This document shows, in pieces, positions 48,313 to 58,044 of a stretch of 64,000 nt of DNA. The number at the start of each line of letters is the position of its first letter. Within the stretch, counting starts at the first letter, position 1. A program made the position numbers and the translations under genes. A model generated the notes under the pieces. That model saw nothing but the letters and a program-made list of their open reading frames with translations. It made no database searches and was not told where the DNA came from. The stretch is from Gp13-AA77 sp035946575 (lineage in GTDB: Bacteria; Acidobacteriota; Terriglobia; UBA7540): contig DASYZG010000024.1 of the NCBI GenBank assembly GCA_035946575.1, positions 1 to 64,000 of the forward strand, in the 5' to 3' direction.

Positions 48313-49458
48313 CTAATGCCGCCCGATCGCCCGGTACATGATGTGCCTGATTTCCGGCCAGAACTCGGCCGCGGTATCGAAGAGCGCGGTGTTCCCAAGA
48401 TCCAACCCAACCCGGTCCAAAGTAGGACGGAAGCCCCGGTCTGATGGCGGATAGTACAGATTTGAGGCCGCAGACGCGAGAACGGTTCCGGTGAGCGCCG
48501 ACGAGAAGAATACCGTCCGGCCAGAGTCCGCGTGCGTCACAAACACGCGAGAAAGGGCGTATGCCAGTCGCTTGCCAAACGAGCCTTGGCCGAGCCGGAA
48601 GTACCGGGGGTCCTGGTGCATGACTACAGGAAAGAGGTAATCGCCGAAGAAGCTGGAAACCGTGGCGTCCGCCTCGGTGGCGGCGAAGCATTTTCCATAA
48701 CCGCCCCAGCCTTTGCCGTATCCACAGAAGCCGTCACTCGAGGAATATTCCAGCGTCGCGGATTCAAACGCATACAGGCCGATGCCGCGCGGATCATAGG
48801 TGCCTACAGCCCATTCATCGAATTTCTCCCGCGGTGTGAGCGGGGCGAACTTCTTCTGGTAAGCGACATTGAAAGCTGGAATGACCCAGAAGATATGCCC
48901 GGGAGAACCCTGAGCCTTCGAGGGGGCCTTGAGCTTCTTTTCTGGCTGCCCCGGTGGATTTTTCTGGTCCCGGGCGCGAAGGGTCATTCCATCAAAACCC
49001 AGTGGGCGGAAGGATTCGCCCTCGGAATGCGATCCGGTCGGAAGAAGATCATCGTGTGCCAGGTTCGCGCCGGGGTACGAATCCGGAGACTCCGTACCCC
49101 GTAATGGACGCGCTACGAAGGGAGAGGCCGCCGAATCCCTGAGCGGCTGCTCTCCAAAGACGCTGTGAGACGCACGATAATGAAAGGGAGCCAGCGAGTC
49201 GACACCGAGATTTTCGGATAGCGCGCGCGACGCACAAGTTGAGACGTCGGTACAAGCCCCGGCTGGCGCGATGGCGCCGCCAGACGGCGTCGTAAAGACC
49301 TGTTGCGCCTTCGCCGCCGAACTCGACGACCAGCTGATAATGAAGATCCAGAAAAGGCGTCCAGCGCTTGAACGGGTGATCCTCACCCAGTAGGACGGTG
49401 GCGGAGACTCCGAGGCAGGGTTCGGGTCGCTGTTGCGCCAGCGGCGGGGAAAGAGCAT
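48313..49458 (-). CDS. hypothetical exported protein
   Basis: A 381-aa protein with an N-terminal hydrophobic segment (GRLFWIFIISWSSSSAAKA) followed by a low-complexity linker. The C-terminal 190 residues are globular (FWVIPAFNVAYQKKFAPLTP, GYGKGWGGYGKCFAATEADA, VMHQDPRYFRLGQGSFGKRL, SALTGTVLASAASNLYYPPS). I have seen similar sequences in acidobacteria without assigned function. A GTG at 49386, just before the hydrophobic segment, is an alternative start. It faces the XRE promoter region. Confidence 0.65.
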   Translation of the reverse strand: MLFPRRWRNSDPNPASESPPPSYWVRITRSSAGRLFWIFIISWSSSSAAKAQQVFTTPSGGAIAPAGACTDVSTCASRALSENLGVDSLAPFHYRASHSVFGEQPLRDSAASPFVARPLRGTESPDSYPGANLAHDDLLPTGSHSEGESFRPLGFDGMTLRARDQKNPPGQPEKKLKAPSKAQGSPGHIFWVIPAFNVAYQKKFAPLTPREKFDEWAVGTYDPRGIGLYAFESATLEYSSSDGFCGYGKGWGGYGKCFAATEADATVSSFFGDYLFPVVMHQDPRYFRLGQGSFGKRLAYALSRVFVTHADSGRTVFFSSALTGTVLASAASNLYYPPSDRGFRPTLDRVGLDLGNTALFDTAAEFWPEIRHIMYRAIGRH

Positions 49459-49495
49459 TCGAATCGGCCCTCATCCCCCTATCCTGTCAAGAAGC

Positions 49496-50680
49496 TTAGA
49501 TGATCTTCAGGCTCCTGGCGACCGTATCCATGATGTCGAGGGCCCTGGCCAGCTCTGCTTCCGTGTGCGTGGCGGTAACGATTGTGCGGATGCGGGCCTT
49601 GCCCTTGGCGACGGTGGGAAACCCGATGCCCATGGCGAAGACACCGTTCTGGAACAGTTGCCGCGAAAATTCGTGGGCCAGAGCCGCGTCACCCACCATG
49701 ACGGGCGTAATCGGCGTCTCACTGGCACCCGTGTCAAACCCCAGCTTCTGGAGGCCGGACTTGAAGAACCGCGTGTTTGACCACAGCTTGTCGATGAGTT
49801 GCGGCTCCTCCTCCAGGACTTCGAACGCAGCGATACAACTTGCCGCCACCGACGGCGGATGCGACGTGGAGAACAAAAATGGACGCGCGCGATGATACAG
49901 GTAGTCGATGGTGTCACGCGTGGCGCAGACGTAGCCGCCGAGCGCACCAATCGCTTTGGAGAGTGTCCCCACCTGGACGTCCACGCGGCCGTGAAGCTGG
50001 AAGTGATCCACCGTCCCGCGGCCGTTGCGTCCCAGCACCCCAGAGGAGTGTGCGTCGTCGATCATCATAATGCAGCCGTATTTCTCCGCCAGTTGAACGA
50101 GGTCGGGCAGCGGCGCGATGTCGCCGTCCATGGAGAACACGCCGTCGGTAATCAGCAGTTTGTGCCCTTTGTGATTCTCCAGGCTCTTCAGCACGTCTTC
50201 GCAGGCGGTCATATCCTTGTGCGGAAATACTTTGATCTCGGCACGCGACAGGCGGCAGCCGTCGATGATCGAGGCGTGATTGAGCGCGTCGGAAATGATC
50301 ACGTCTTCTTTGCCCAGAATCGCCGAGACGGTGCCCGCATTGGCCGTGAATCCCGACTGGAAGACCACCGACGCTTCCACGTGCTTGAACTTCGCGATCT
50401 TCTCCTCAAGCTCCATGTGGATGCTCATGGTGCCGGCGATCGTCCTCACGGCGCCGGAGCCTACCCCGTATTTTTGGGTAGCGTCGATGGCGTACTGCCG
50501 GAGCTTGGGATGGGTGGTCAACCCGAGATAATTGTTCGAGGAGAGATTGATAACTTCGCGCCCGTCAAAGCGGCTGACCGGCAATTGCTCGGTCTGAAGG
50601 ATGCGTAGTTTCTGGTAAAGCTTCTGCTCCCTCAGGCTGTTCAGTTCGTCCGTGAGATATTGTAACTGTGCTTTTGGCAT
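49496..50680 (-). CDS. kbl: glycine C-acetyltransferase (2-amino-3-ketobutyrate CoA ligase)
   Basis: A 394-aa PLP enzyme of the alpha-oxoamine synthase group. It shows NLSSNNYLGLTTHPKLRQYA, TIAGTMSIHMELEEKIAKF, MMIDDAHSSGVLG and the PLP lysine in VGTLSKAIGALGG. It cleaves 2-amino-3-oxobutyrate with CoA to glycine and acetyl-CoA. It lies just downstream of tdh, which makes that substrate from threonine, so the two form a threonine-to-glycine pathway. Confidence 0.92.
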   Translation of the reverse strand: MPKAQLQYLTDELNSLREQKLYQKLRILQTEQLPVSRFDGREVINLSSNNYLGLTTHPKLRQYAIDATQKYGVGSGAVRTIAGTMSIHMELEEKIAKFKHVEASVVFQSGFTANAGTVSAILGKEDVIISDALNHASIIDGCRLSRAEIKVFPHKDMTACEDVLKSLENHKGHKLLITDGVFSMDGDIAPLPDLVQLAEKYGCIMMIDDAHSSGVLGRNGRGTVDHFQLHGRVDVQVGTLSKAIGALGGYVCATRDTIDYLYHRARPFLFSTSHPPSVAASCIAAFEVLEEEPQLIDKLWSNTRFFKSGLQKLGFDTGASETPITPVMVGDAALAHEFSRQLFQNGVFAMGIGFPTVAKGKARIRTIVTATHTEAELARALDIMDTVARSLKII

Positions 50681-50690
50681 CGCCTCTCCC

Positions 50691-50734
50691 CAACCATCGG
50701 CGCTGGCTCATCAATCGCCCATCGCTCATGGTTG
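50691..50734. repeat. hairpin with 8-nt periodic interior between kbl and tdh
   Basis: CAACCAT (50691-50697) and ATGGTTG (50728-50734) are perfect arms. The interior contains AATCGCCC/ATCGCTCA-type units related to the octamer arrays elsewhere in the window. The right arm overlaps the tdh stop codon. Confidence 0.55.
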
Positions 50735-51787
50735 CCCCTGTCCGTTCGGATACAGCAGAATCTTCGACGCATCCCCCGACAGCAGCATCTGGATCCCCCT
50801 GTCGAAATCCGCCAGCGGCATGCGGTCGGTGATCAGCGGATCGAGTTTCAGCGTCCCGGATTTCAACAAGGCCTGCATCTTGTACCAGGTATCAAAGACG
50901 CGGCGGCCATTGATCCCCTGCACGATCGCGCCCTTGAAGATCACGTCGTTGGCGAGATCGAGCTCGAGCGGTTTGGCGGGAATGCCGAGCAGCGAGATGC
51001 GCCCGCCGCGCCGCAGCATCTGAAATCCCTGCCGCAGAGCGTCGGGATGGCCCGACATCTCCAGCACCACGTCCACGCCGACGCCCGAAGTGCGATTCAT
51101 GACCTCCGCCACCGCGTCCGTGGACGTGGGATCGAGCACGGCGTCGGCGCCCATCTTGATCGCCAGCTTCTGGCGATACGGATGCGGTTCGGTCACGAAC
51201 ACCGGCCCGCCGCCGCACGCCTTGGCGATGGCGATCGAAAACAGGCCGATGGGGCCCGCACCGGTGATGGCCACGCTCATACCCGCAATCTCGCCCGCCA
51301 GCACGGTGTGTACGGCGTTACCGAGCGGATCGAGGATGGCGGCGTATTCAACGGGAATGGCCGGATCGATCTTCCAGACGTTCGTCGCCGGAATCTTGAC
51401 GAACTCCGCGAAGCAGCCGTCCGCGTCAATGCCGATAATGCGTACATTCTGGCAGATGTGACTCTGCCCGGTGCGGCACTGGAAGCAAAGCCCGCAGGCG
51501 ACGTGCATTTCCGCGGAGACGAACTCGCCCTGCTTCAGGCCGCTGACCTCATCGCCGACGCGCTCGACGTGCCCGCAGAACTCGTGCCCGAAGACGAGGG
51601 GAGGACGCAGGCGGCGCTGCGCCCATCGATCCCAGCTGTAGATATGAAGGTCCGTTCCGCAGATGGATGCCGCGCGCACGCGGATCAGAACATCGCGCGC
51701 GCCGATCTCCGGCACGGGAACCTGGCTGACTTCCGCTCCCGGCGCAGGCGCCGGCTTGACAACAGCTTGCATGGTCGCTGAGGGCAT
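50726..51787 (-). CDS. tdh: L-threonine 3-dehydrogenase
   Basis: A 353-aa zinc-dependent medium-chain dehydrogenase. The catalytic-zinc segment is ASICGTDLHIYSWDRWAQ and the FGHEFCGHVERVG motif. The structural-zinc Cys cluster is CGLCFQCRTGQSHIC. The Rossmann motif is ITGAGPIGLFSIAIAK. It oxidises threonine to 2-amino-3-oxobutyrate with NAD. The length is slightly above E. coli Tdh. It is co-directional with kbl, 45 bp upstream. Confidence 0.92.
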   Translation of the reverse strand: MPSATMQAVVKPAPAPGAEVSQVPVPEIGARDVLIRVRAASICGTDLHIYSWDRWAQRRLRPPLVFGHEFCGHVERVGDEVSGLKQGEFVSAEMHVACGLCFQCRTGQSHICQNVRIIGIDADGCFAEFVKIPATNVWKIDPAIPVEYAAILDPLGNAVHTVLAGEIAGMSVAITGAGPIGLFSIAIAKACGGGPVFVTEPHPYRQKLAIKMGADAVLDPTSTDAVAEVMNRTSGVGVDVVLEMSGHPDALRQGFQMLRRGGRISLLGIPAKPLELDLANDVIFKGAIVQGINGRRVFDTWYKMQALLKSGTLKLDPLITDRMPLADFDRGIQMLLSGDASKILLYPNGQGQP

Positions 51788-51858
51788 GGTGGTCTCGTCG
51801 AAGAGGAATTATAACGGCATGCAGGAGGAGGGGAAAGCAGAAACGCGCCGATGTGGGC

Positions 51859-52341
51859 TTATTGCACGCGGCGTCGGACCTTTTCCAGAGCGTCGCGCGC
51901 CGCGGTGTAATCCGGGCACATCTTCAGCGCCTGTTCGAAGTGCTCGCGCGCCTTGCCGTACATCTCCTTGGCCATGTAGACGCGGCCCAGATTGTAATGC
52001 GGATAATGGTAAGACTCGTAGCGCTTCGACTGCAGAGCGCGCTCCAGCCAGGGCAACGAAGCGTCGTACTCTCCCGCTTCGAGGAGATACGCGCCGATGT
52101 CATTGTAGGGGTTGCCGAACTCAGGATCGATCTGAATCGCCTTCTTGCATTCGGCGATGGCTTCGTCGAATTTGCCCTGAAAGTGATACGTCCAACCCAG
52201 AAAGGTGTACGCTTCGGCGGTCGGATGAATGTCGAGCGAGCGCTTGTACAGCTCGACGGCCATCTCGAAGTCGCCGCCCATCTGGTACTGGTACGCCTCT
52301 TTCAGCAAATCCCAGGCAGCTTGGACGCTCTCCCCTGTCAT
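51859..52341 (-). CDS. soluble TPR protein
   Basis: A 160-aa protein made almost entirely of TPR repeats (GGDFEMAVELYKRSLDIHPT, GKFDEAIAECKKAIQIDPEF, GEYDASLPWLERALQSKRYE, EMYGKAREHFEQALKMCPDY). No signal peptide is visible, so it is cytoplasmic. AAGGAGCG precedes the ATG. It sits 71 bp upstream of tdh on the same strand. Partner unknown. Confidence 0.85.
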   Translation of the reverse strand: MTGESVQAAWDLLKEAYQYQMGGDFEMAVELYKRSLDIHPTAEAYTFLGWTYHFQGKFDEAIAECKKAIQIDPEFGNPYNDIGAYLLEAGEYDASLPWLERALQSKRYESYHYPHYNLGRVYMAKEMYGKAREHFEQALKMCPDYTAARDALEKVRRRVQ

Positions 52342-52433
52342 CGCGCTCCTTTTGTTACTGGTACGTTACACAGGCTCCACGCGGTGTGTCAATCGTATCA
52401 ACTCGCGTAACATGCAGAGCGATACGCGACGGC

Positions 52434-53777
52434 TCAAGCGCGGGCCGCGGCCAACTCCTCCACGACCACCGCGGGCCGCATGCCGGCTTTGGCGAGCAGC
52501 CAATAGACAACGAACCCGGCCACGAATGAGAAGAGGGGCGCTGGACTGTCAGTGTGCGCCAAGCCCGCCGGAACACCGGGTATCTGGGGCAGGACGCCGA
52601 CGATGAAACCCAGCGCCCAGGCGATATACCCCGCTAAATTCACCCCTTGACGAGGCCCAGCCCACCTTCCTCCTTCCAGCAGATACTCGGCCGCCATGGC
52701 GCCGCAGATCGGTCCGAAAGAGGCGCCAACGATGGTGAAGAATCCGATAAGATTCTGCGCCGCGCCGGTGACCGCAAGCAGCATGCCGATAGTGACGGCG
52801 ATGACTGTGGAAACAGCGCGCGGTACTTTGGGCAGCATGGTGGCGAAACTGTTGGCAGCGATAAAGGTGCAGAAGCACGTGGGAGCCACCGACGCTGCCG
52901 CGAAAAGGAAAAAGACCGCCGTAGCGAGCTTTCCCACCTGGGAAACCGCGGCCGAGAAATCGAGATTGGCGGGAGTGAAAGATGCGGACGTCAGGCCGAT
53001 GTGCCCGGCCACGGCCATCACAGGCAACCCACCGGCTACAACGATTGCCAGGGCGATGCCCACCAGGCCGCCCAGCGCCACGTCGCGCCGATCCCGGTTG
53101 TTCATTCCGAAGTCAGCGCCCGCAGCCCCCGCCGTAGCGAAGAATCCGATGACGATCGCCAGCATGGTCAGGAAACCACCGGCATCGTCGGGGGTTCCCG
53201 CGGGTTGGTAGCTATGCAGGCCTCCATAGTTCGCGGCGAAAACGATGATGATCATCGCCAGCGGAACCCAGTTCAACACCTGCGCCACGCGCGCCACGTA
53301 GGCGATCCCCTTGATGGCTACGAATGCCAGCAGGTAGGCCCAGAGAACGGCGATGACGACAAAGAGCACCCGGGACTGCGAGTGCAGCCCTTTCAGGATG
53401 TAATCGGTGGCGAAATATGTGGCCACGGCGAACCAGCCGATCTGCAGCACGCCCATGAGCAGACCGGGCATCAGGTAGCCGCCCTTGGTTCCGAAACTCG
53501 AAGTGCCGACGATATAAAGTGTGCGCCCAGTCTGCATTCCGAGCATCGCCGGCGCGTAGTAATAGAGACCGAAGCAGAGCAGCCCGGCGACAAGCAATCC
53601 GAGCAGGCAGGTGGCGAGCGAAGCCTTGGTGAGCGTCTGCTGCGCGAGGGTGAGATAGAACGGAAACCACAGGAAGATACCGAAGTAGGACGGCGCGGTG
53701 TTCTTGTACCACGGGGCGCGCGCGCTCGGGGGATTAGGAACTGACGCTTTGATGTACGAGGGGAGCGACGTCTCCAT
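52434..53777 (-). CDS. NCS1-family permease (cytosine/purine/allantoin type)
   Basis: A 447-aa transporter with about twelve hydrophobic helices. The N-terminal APWYKNTAPSYFGIFLWFPF and the pattern GIAYVARVAQVLNWVPLAMI, FFATAGAAGADFGMNNRDRR, TIVGASFGPICGAMAAEYLL fit the NCS1 (CodB-like) family. The substrate is not determined by the sequence. GAAGGAGGC precedes the ATG at 53777. No nucleobase-degrading enzyme is adjacent. Confidence 0.8.
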   Translation of the reverse strand: METSLPSYIKASVPNPPSARAPWYKNTAPSYFGIFLWFPFYLTLAQQTLTKASLATCLLGLLVAGLLCFGLYYYAPAMLGMQTGRTLYIVGTSSFGTKGGYLMPGLLMGVLQIGWFAVATYFATDYILKGLHSQSRVLFVVIAVLWAYLLAFVAIKGIAYVARVAQVLNWVPLAMIIIVFAANYGGLHSYQPAGTPDDAGGFLTMLAIVIGFFATAGAAGADFGMNNRDRRDVALGGLVGIALAIVVAGGLPVMAVAGHIGLTSASFTPANLDFSAAVSQVGKLATAVFFLFAAASVAPTCFCTFIAANSFATMLPKVPRAVSTVIAVTIGMLLAVTGAAQNLIGFFTIVGASFGPICGAMAAEYLLEGGRWAGPRQGVNLAGYIAWALGFIVGVLPQIPGVPAGLAHTDSPAPLFSFVAGFVVYWLLAKAGMRPAVVVEELAAARA

Positions 53778-53837
53778 TCAGGCCTCCTTCGAGCGGGCAA
53801 GCATATTCACTCGGCAGGCGGAAAGCAAGGACAATCA

Positions 53838-53869
53838 CCAGCGATCATTCGTCATTCATCGTTCGCTGG
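53838..53869. repeat. heptamer hairpin at the 3' end of a hypothetical gene
   Basis: CCAGCGA and TCGCTGG arms enclose ATTCGTC and ATTCATC 7-mers. It overlaps the stop codon (53852) of the following gene, whose last residues (ANDE) it encodes. It could also act as a terminator. Confidence 0.55.
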
Positions 53870-54517
53870 CGGCTCCTCTTTCGTGGCGATCCCCTCGTCA
53901 AACACGCTATACCCCTCGTTGGGCGGGAAAAGGCGCGACACGAGTTCCAGCCGCTGGCGAAGCTGAGCGAGCGGCAGGTGCTCCGGTCCCACGCGGATCT
54001 GGACGTCGTGCCAGAGACCATGCATGTACTCGGCCAGCGTTTCCACCAGGGAAACATCGCGATAGGCTTCAAACTCCTGATGGCGCCGGCGCCCGGCCCG
54101 GCTGACCAGCGCCTGCTTGGCCCGGGCGGCCTCCTCATCGATCTCGCCCGTCACGCCCTGCCGCAGCTCGCCTTCCAGCAGGCGCTGGAATTGCGAAACT
54201 TCATCGGGCCTCAGTTGCGGACGCAGGAGTTCCGCCACGCAAGCCAGCAATTCAAACCCGGTATCGTGGGCGTCGAGTTCGCGGCAGGCCAGCACGACGC
54301 GGGTGGAGCCCTCCACCTCCATCCACACCGAGGTGTGGGCCTCGCCTTCAGCCTTCGCGAAGCTCACGAAGTCGCCGTCCTTGGTGCAGGCGATGTAAGG
54401 AACCAGCAGCAACCGCAGAGGACCGATGCGCTCGGCGATGGCATCGGGCACGGCTTGCGCCGGTTCGCGGACCATGTTCCGCTCCTCGGCCGGGGTTAGT
54501 AGAATGGCGGAATGCAT
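53852..54517 (-). CDS. hypothetical protein
   Basis: A protein of 221 aa from the ATG at 54517, or 251 aa if a TTG at 54607 is used. No family is recognised. It is soluble and acidic, with a beta-rich N-terminal half (LRLLLVPYIACTKDGDFVSF, EAHTSVWMEVEGSTRVVLAC) and a helical C-terminal half (DEEAARAKQALVSRAGRRRH, LPLAQLRQRLELVSRLFPPN). It lies 74 bp upstream of the NCS1 permease and ends in the repeat hairpin. Confidence 0.55.
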   Translation of the reverse strand: MHSAILLTPAEERNMVREPAQAVPDAIAERIGPLRLLLVPYIACTKDGDFVSFAKAEGEAHTSVWMEVEGSTRVVLACRELDAHDTGFELLACVAELLRPQLRPDEVSQFQRLLEGELRQGVTGEIDEEAARAKQALVSRAGRRRHQEFEAYRDVSLVETLAEYMHGLWHDVQIRVGPEHLPLAQLRQRLELVSRLFPPNEGYSVFDEGIATKEEPPANDE

Positions 54518-54818
54518 CTCCCACTGGTGCGCGAGACGGGAAATGGGCGAGCGCTCCCCGCGCACATAGTCAGCGACGGGAATCCTTTGAACGGACGGGC
54601 TTGGCAACTCAGGTCCTCTCTCGGAGCGGATCGCGCACGCGGTCGAAACGCTCAGTGGTCATTGTCGAAGAAAGACTGGCCCTCTGTCCAGCGAGAGAAA
54701 CAGCGGGTAGCATGCACACGGGTATCGGGATGCGTCCAGGGGCAACCCGGTCGCGGAGCTTTGTTTCCGGGGCGGTTTTCGACCGGCCCTACATTCCGAT
54801 CTGGATAGCGCCTTTGGC
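54518..54818. other. no recognisable gene
   Basis: About 300 bp between the hypothetical gene and the IS630 remnant. Short open frames on both strands show no domain, ribosome site or conserved motif. I see no clear promoter or repeat. Confidence 0.4.
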
Positions 54819-55613
54819 TTAGCTTTGATGGAATCCCCGCCGTTCACTGCGATGGGCGGGCAGACCGTCCCAGATCACCCGCAGCGGCCTGCGCAAGTGC
54901 CGCATCAGGTACTGCAGAAACTCGATGATCTGCGGCCCCTTGATGCTCCCCGGAAAAAGCTTGAAGTAGAAGTTCCACCACGTGATCCCCGCCATGACCG
55001 ACAGCGTCTTCTAGTTGAAGTGGAATTGCAGCACCGGCGTCTGACCCCATGGCCACCAGGTCCGTGCCCGGTGGGGCCGTTGGCTCAATCTGCTTTCGTC
55101 GACGAAGACGATGGTTTGGCCTCGTTATTTTAGCGTTTCTTTTAACTCCGGCCAGCGCTGGCGCTTCCACTTCCGAATGGCCGCCTCATTCCGTTCCAAG
55201 GCTCGACCCGCGGGCCGCTGCGGCGTCCAACCCAGGTCGTGCAGCAGACGCCAGGTGTGTACCGTGGAATACTTCACCGCACACTCGCGCTCGATCAGGT
55301 CGGCCACTCGCCAGGCGGTCCAGAGGCTGGTGCCGTATCCCAAGACCTCCGGGCCTCGCTTCAAGCCCTGCACGATGCGCTGACGATCGGCGGCAGTGAG
55401 CTTCGGCGGCCGACCAACCCGAGGCGTGCGCTTCAAGTTCTCGGTGCCACCTTGCTTCAACTGCCGGGCCCAACGGTTAACAGACTGGCGGTGCACTCCA
55501 ACTCGGCGTGCCACTTCGGCTTCCGCCAGACCTCGATTGAGCATTTTCGCAGCCTTGAAACGTCGCTGCTCGAGTTTCACTCGATCACGTTTTACTCCGG
55601 CTGGGTGTCCCAT
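54819..55613 (-). pseudogene. IS630-family transposase, degraded
   Basis: The N-terminal half is intact (MGHPAGVKRDRVKLEQRRF, HTH segment AEAEVARRVGVHRQSVNRWA, winged helix GWTPQRPAGRALERNE) and stops at TAA near 55125. In the same frame the DDE core continues: TIVFVDESRLSQRPHRARTW, then an amber TAG where FHFNW would have Trp, then LSVMAGITWWNFYFKLFPG and VIWDGLPAHRSE. The frame ends at 54819, missing the third catalytic acid and about 60 residues. At least two stops and a 3' truncation make it inactive. Confidence 0.8.
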
Positions 55614-55743
55614 GCCGAAGAGTATAGAGGAAACGGTCGTACTTGTCACTATATTATGTAATTGTCTTTAAGGAGTAGCGCTTCCTGCCCCAATCCTGTT
55701 GAGGGTATGTGAGCCAACACAGTCCCGAAGCGGGAGGGACAGG

Positions 55744-56346
55744 ATGCGAGTGAAGAGTATTCTGAATCGACTGGAGGAAAACAATCCTTTTGTTTGCCAA
55801 AGCGTGCGATGGGCGGAAGAGGAGCTGGAGTTGCTGGATCGAAATGCGGGCGCGGGCGCGCAGCCGACCGGTCTGTTCGGGGTGTGGCGAAACCGGATCG
55901 GGTCATGACACCTTGCCGGCGCGCCGCTTCCAGTTTGTGCCGCTGTGGGCAATCCCGGTGTTTTACGTCTATGCCTTGCGGCGGGTGCAAACGACGCGCG
56001 CCTACCTGCTGAAAGAGGACTTCCAGAGGTTCTGGACTTTTCGAGGAGTGCGGTGGGCCCGACGTTTTTTGCAGGGGTGGTATGAGCGGGCCGCGCGCTC
56101 TCGTCTGGAACCGATGCAGAAAGTGGCCTAGCCTCCGCGACCATGAACCCCTGCTTCTCAACTGGTTTCGGGGCGATGGGAGATTTCCGGTGGTATCACC
56201 GAGGGCCTGAACAGTCGGCTGAAACTGACCCTCAGAAAATCGCACGGTTTTCGGACCTTCCGAGCCGCCGAAGTCGCTCTTTACCCTACGCTTGCTGCCT
56301 TGCCGGGATCCGAAATGGACCCACAAATTCTGCTGAGGAGGCATAC
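55744..56346 (+). pseudogene. ISL3-family transposase, internally deleted and frameshifted
   Basis: The start MRVKSILNRLEENNPFVCQS is followed by a frame change near 55835 into the zinc-finger region RARARSRPVCSGCGETGSGH and DTLPARRFQFVPLWAIPVFY. The central domain is missing: VYALRRV runs directly into TTRAYLLKEDFQRFWTF. A stop near 56131 and another frame change precede the tail EGLNSRLKLTLRKSHGFRTF and AAEVALYPTLAALPG. ISL3 identity is from these recognisable segments. The next 330 bp (to 56675) hold only a few element scraps and no gene. Confidence 0.75.
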
Positions 56347-56675
56347 GATTCAGACTCACCGCGCCAAAGCCAGAATGTCCCGCGGAATCATAAGGATAGG
56401 TCAAAATGGGGGGGCTAGACCGAAAGCCAGAACGTCCTTTAAAATCAACAAAAGAGGGGCTACATCGGCTGCACCAAGAAGGTTCATTTTCGGTCGTAGT
56501 ATGCTTGGAAATGAAAGAAAGCGGTCAACAGTTCACGATCGAGAGTCAACAGCTTACAGCCGGGCGATTCGTCTGTCGGCCGATCTCGTTTGCGGTCTCG
56601 GCCATTACGTCGCAATCGCGCGGGATCGTGCTAACCTGACGTGTTGTCCGGCCGCCCAAGCCGGTGGAGGTTTGA

Positions 56676-56987
56676 ATGCGAAAGGCTCTCTTGCATGCTC
56701 TCGCCGCGATATTCCTGGCAGCGGGATTGTTCAGCGCCGCCCCGCAGTCCACTCAGGATCTGCGCACGCTTAAGAAACAGCAGGCTGCCGAGCGCAGGAC
56801 CCTCAAGCAACAGGAGCGCGCGAGCAAGGCGGCGATGAAGCGGCACCCCATCACGAAACAGGAGCGGACACGCATGAAGAAAGATTTCAAGATGCAGCGT
56901 CAAATGCTCAAGCGCAGCCAGAAAGAGGCCGTCCGGAATGCGAAACAAAGCCATAAGCCGCTCAAACCGCGAGCCGTGACGAAGTGA
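56676..56987 (+). CDS. small basic secreted protein
   Basis: A 103-aa protein with a signal peptide (MRKALLHALAAIFLAAGLFS, cleavage near AAPQS). The mature part is very rich in Lys, Arg and Gln (LKKQQAAERRTLKQQERASK, RTRMKKDFKMQRQMLKRSQK) and predicted helical. GGAGG lies upstream of the ATG. No domain is known to me. It could bind anionic polymers in the periplasm. Confidence 0.65.
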   Translation: MRKALLHALAAIFLAAGLFSAAPQSTQDLRTLKKQQAAERRTLKQQERASKAAMKRHPITKQERTRMKKDFKMQRQMLKRSQKEAVRNAKQSHKPLKPRAVTK

Positions 56988-57069
56988 GTACAATTACAAC
57001 GTAGGGACACCCCGCAACGTCGAAATCAGGACAGCACCGGCGGTTGTAAAGTGCAAAATCGGAGAAACC

Positions 57070-58032
57070 ATGAAGGCCATTCGTGTACATGAGTTCGGCG
57101 CTCCCGAGGTGATGCGCTTCGAGGACACGCCCGACCCCAAGCCCGGCGCTGGCGAGGTTCTGGTACGTGTCAAGGCCGCGGGCGTGAACCCCGTGGACGC
57201 CTACATCCGTTCCGGAGCTTACGCCATCAAGCCGGCGTTGCCTTACACTCCGGGATCCGACGCGGCCGGCATCGTCGAGGCCGTCGGAAGTGGCGTGAAC
57301 AAGCTTGCCGCCGGGGCCCGCGTCTACCTGCACGGCACTTTGAGCGGCGCCTACGCGGAACTCGTCCTCTCGAAGGAGTCGCAGGTATGGCCGCTGCCGG
57401 CGCCGGCCAGCTTCGAACAGGGCGCGGCCATGGGCGTGCCTTACGCCACAGCCTATCGCGCTCTGTTCCAGCGAGCGCACGCTCGGCCCGGCGAGACCGT
57501 GCTCGTCCACGGGGCGAGCGGCGGCGTGGGCGTGGCCGGGACCCAGTTGGCGCACGCCGCAGGATTGACCGTGATCGGCACGGCGGGAACGGAACGCGGC
57601 CTTCAGCTCGTGAAGGAACAAGGCGCGCATCACGCCCTGAATCACCGCAGCGCCGGGTACCTTGACGAACTCATGAGCCTGACGGGCGGTCGCGGCGTTG
57701 ACGTTGTCCTGGAAATGCTGGCGAACGTCAATCTGGACAAAGACCTGAACGTGCTCGCGAAATACGGACGCGTGGTGGTGATCGGAAACCGCGGCACTGT
57801 GGAGATCAATCCGCGGTCGGCCATGTCGCGCGACGCCGATATCCTGGGCATGGTGCTTTTCAACGCCAGCGAGCAGGAGCTGAACGGCATTCATGAGGCG
57901 CTGGTTCGAGGCCTCGAGAGCCGCTCGCTCCGGCCGGTCGTCGGTCAGAAGATCCCCCTGGCCGAGGCGGCGCACGCGCATTATGCGGTGATGGAGTTTG
58001 GCGCGCACGGGAAGGTTGTCCTGACGGCTTGA
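57070..58032 (+). CDS. NADPH:quinone oxidoreductase (zeta-crystallin type MDR)
   Basis: A 320-aa medium-chain reductase without catalytic-zinc ligands. It shows MKAIRVHEFGAPEVMRFEDT, AGVNPVDAYIRSGAY, TPGSDAAGIVEAVGSGVNKL and the nucleotide motif VHGASGGVGVAGTQLA. The family reduces quinones with NADPH. GGAG is six bases before the ATG. The next gene (DUF1684) starts 12 bp later, so they are probably co-transcribed. Confidence 0.9.
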   Translation: MKAIRVHEFGAPEVMRFEDTPDPKPGAGEVLVRVKAAGVNPVDAYIRSGAYAIKPALPYTPGSDAAGIVEAVGSGVNKLAAGARVYLHGTLSGAYAELVLSKESQVWPLPAPASFEQGAAMGVPYATAYRALFQRAHARPGETVLVHGASGGVGVAGTQLAHAAGLTVIGTAGTERGLQLVKEQGAHHALNHRSAGYLDELMSLTGGRGVDVVLEMLANVNLDKDLNVLAKYGRVVVIGNRGTVEINPRSAMSRDADILGMVLFNASEQELNGIHEALVRGLESRSLRPVVGQKIPLAEAAHAHYAVMEFGAHGKVVLTA

Positions 58033-58044
58033 CTGGAGTTGCTT

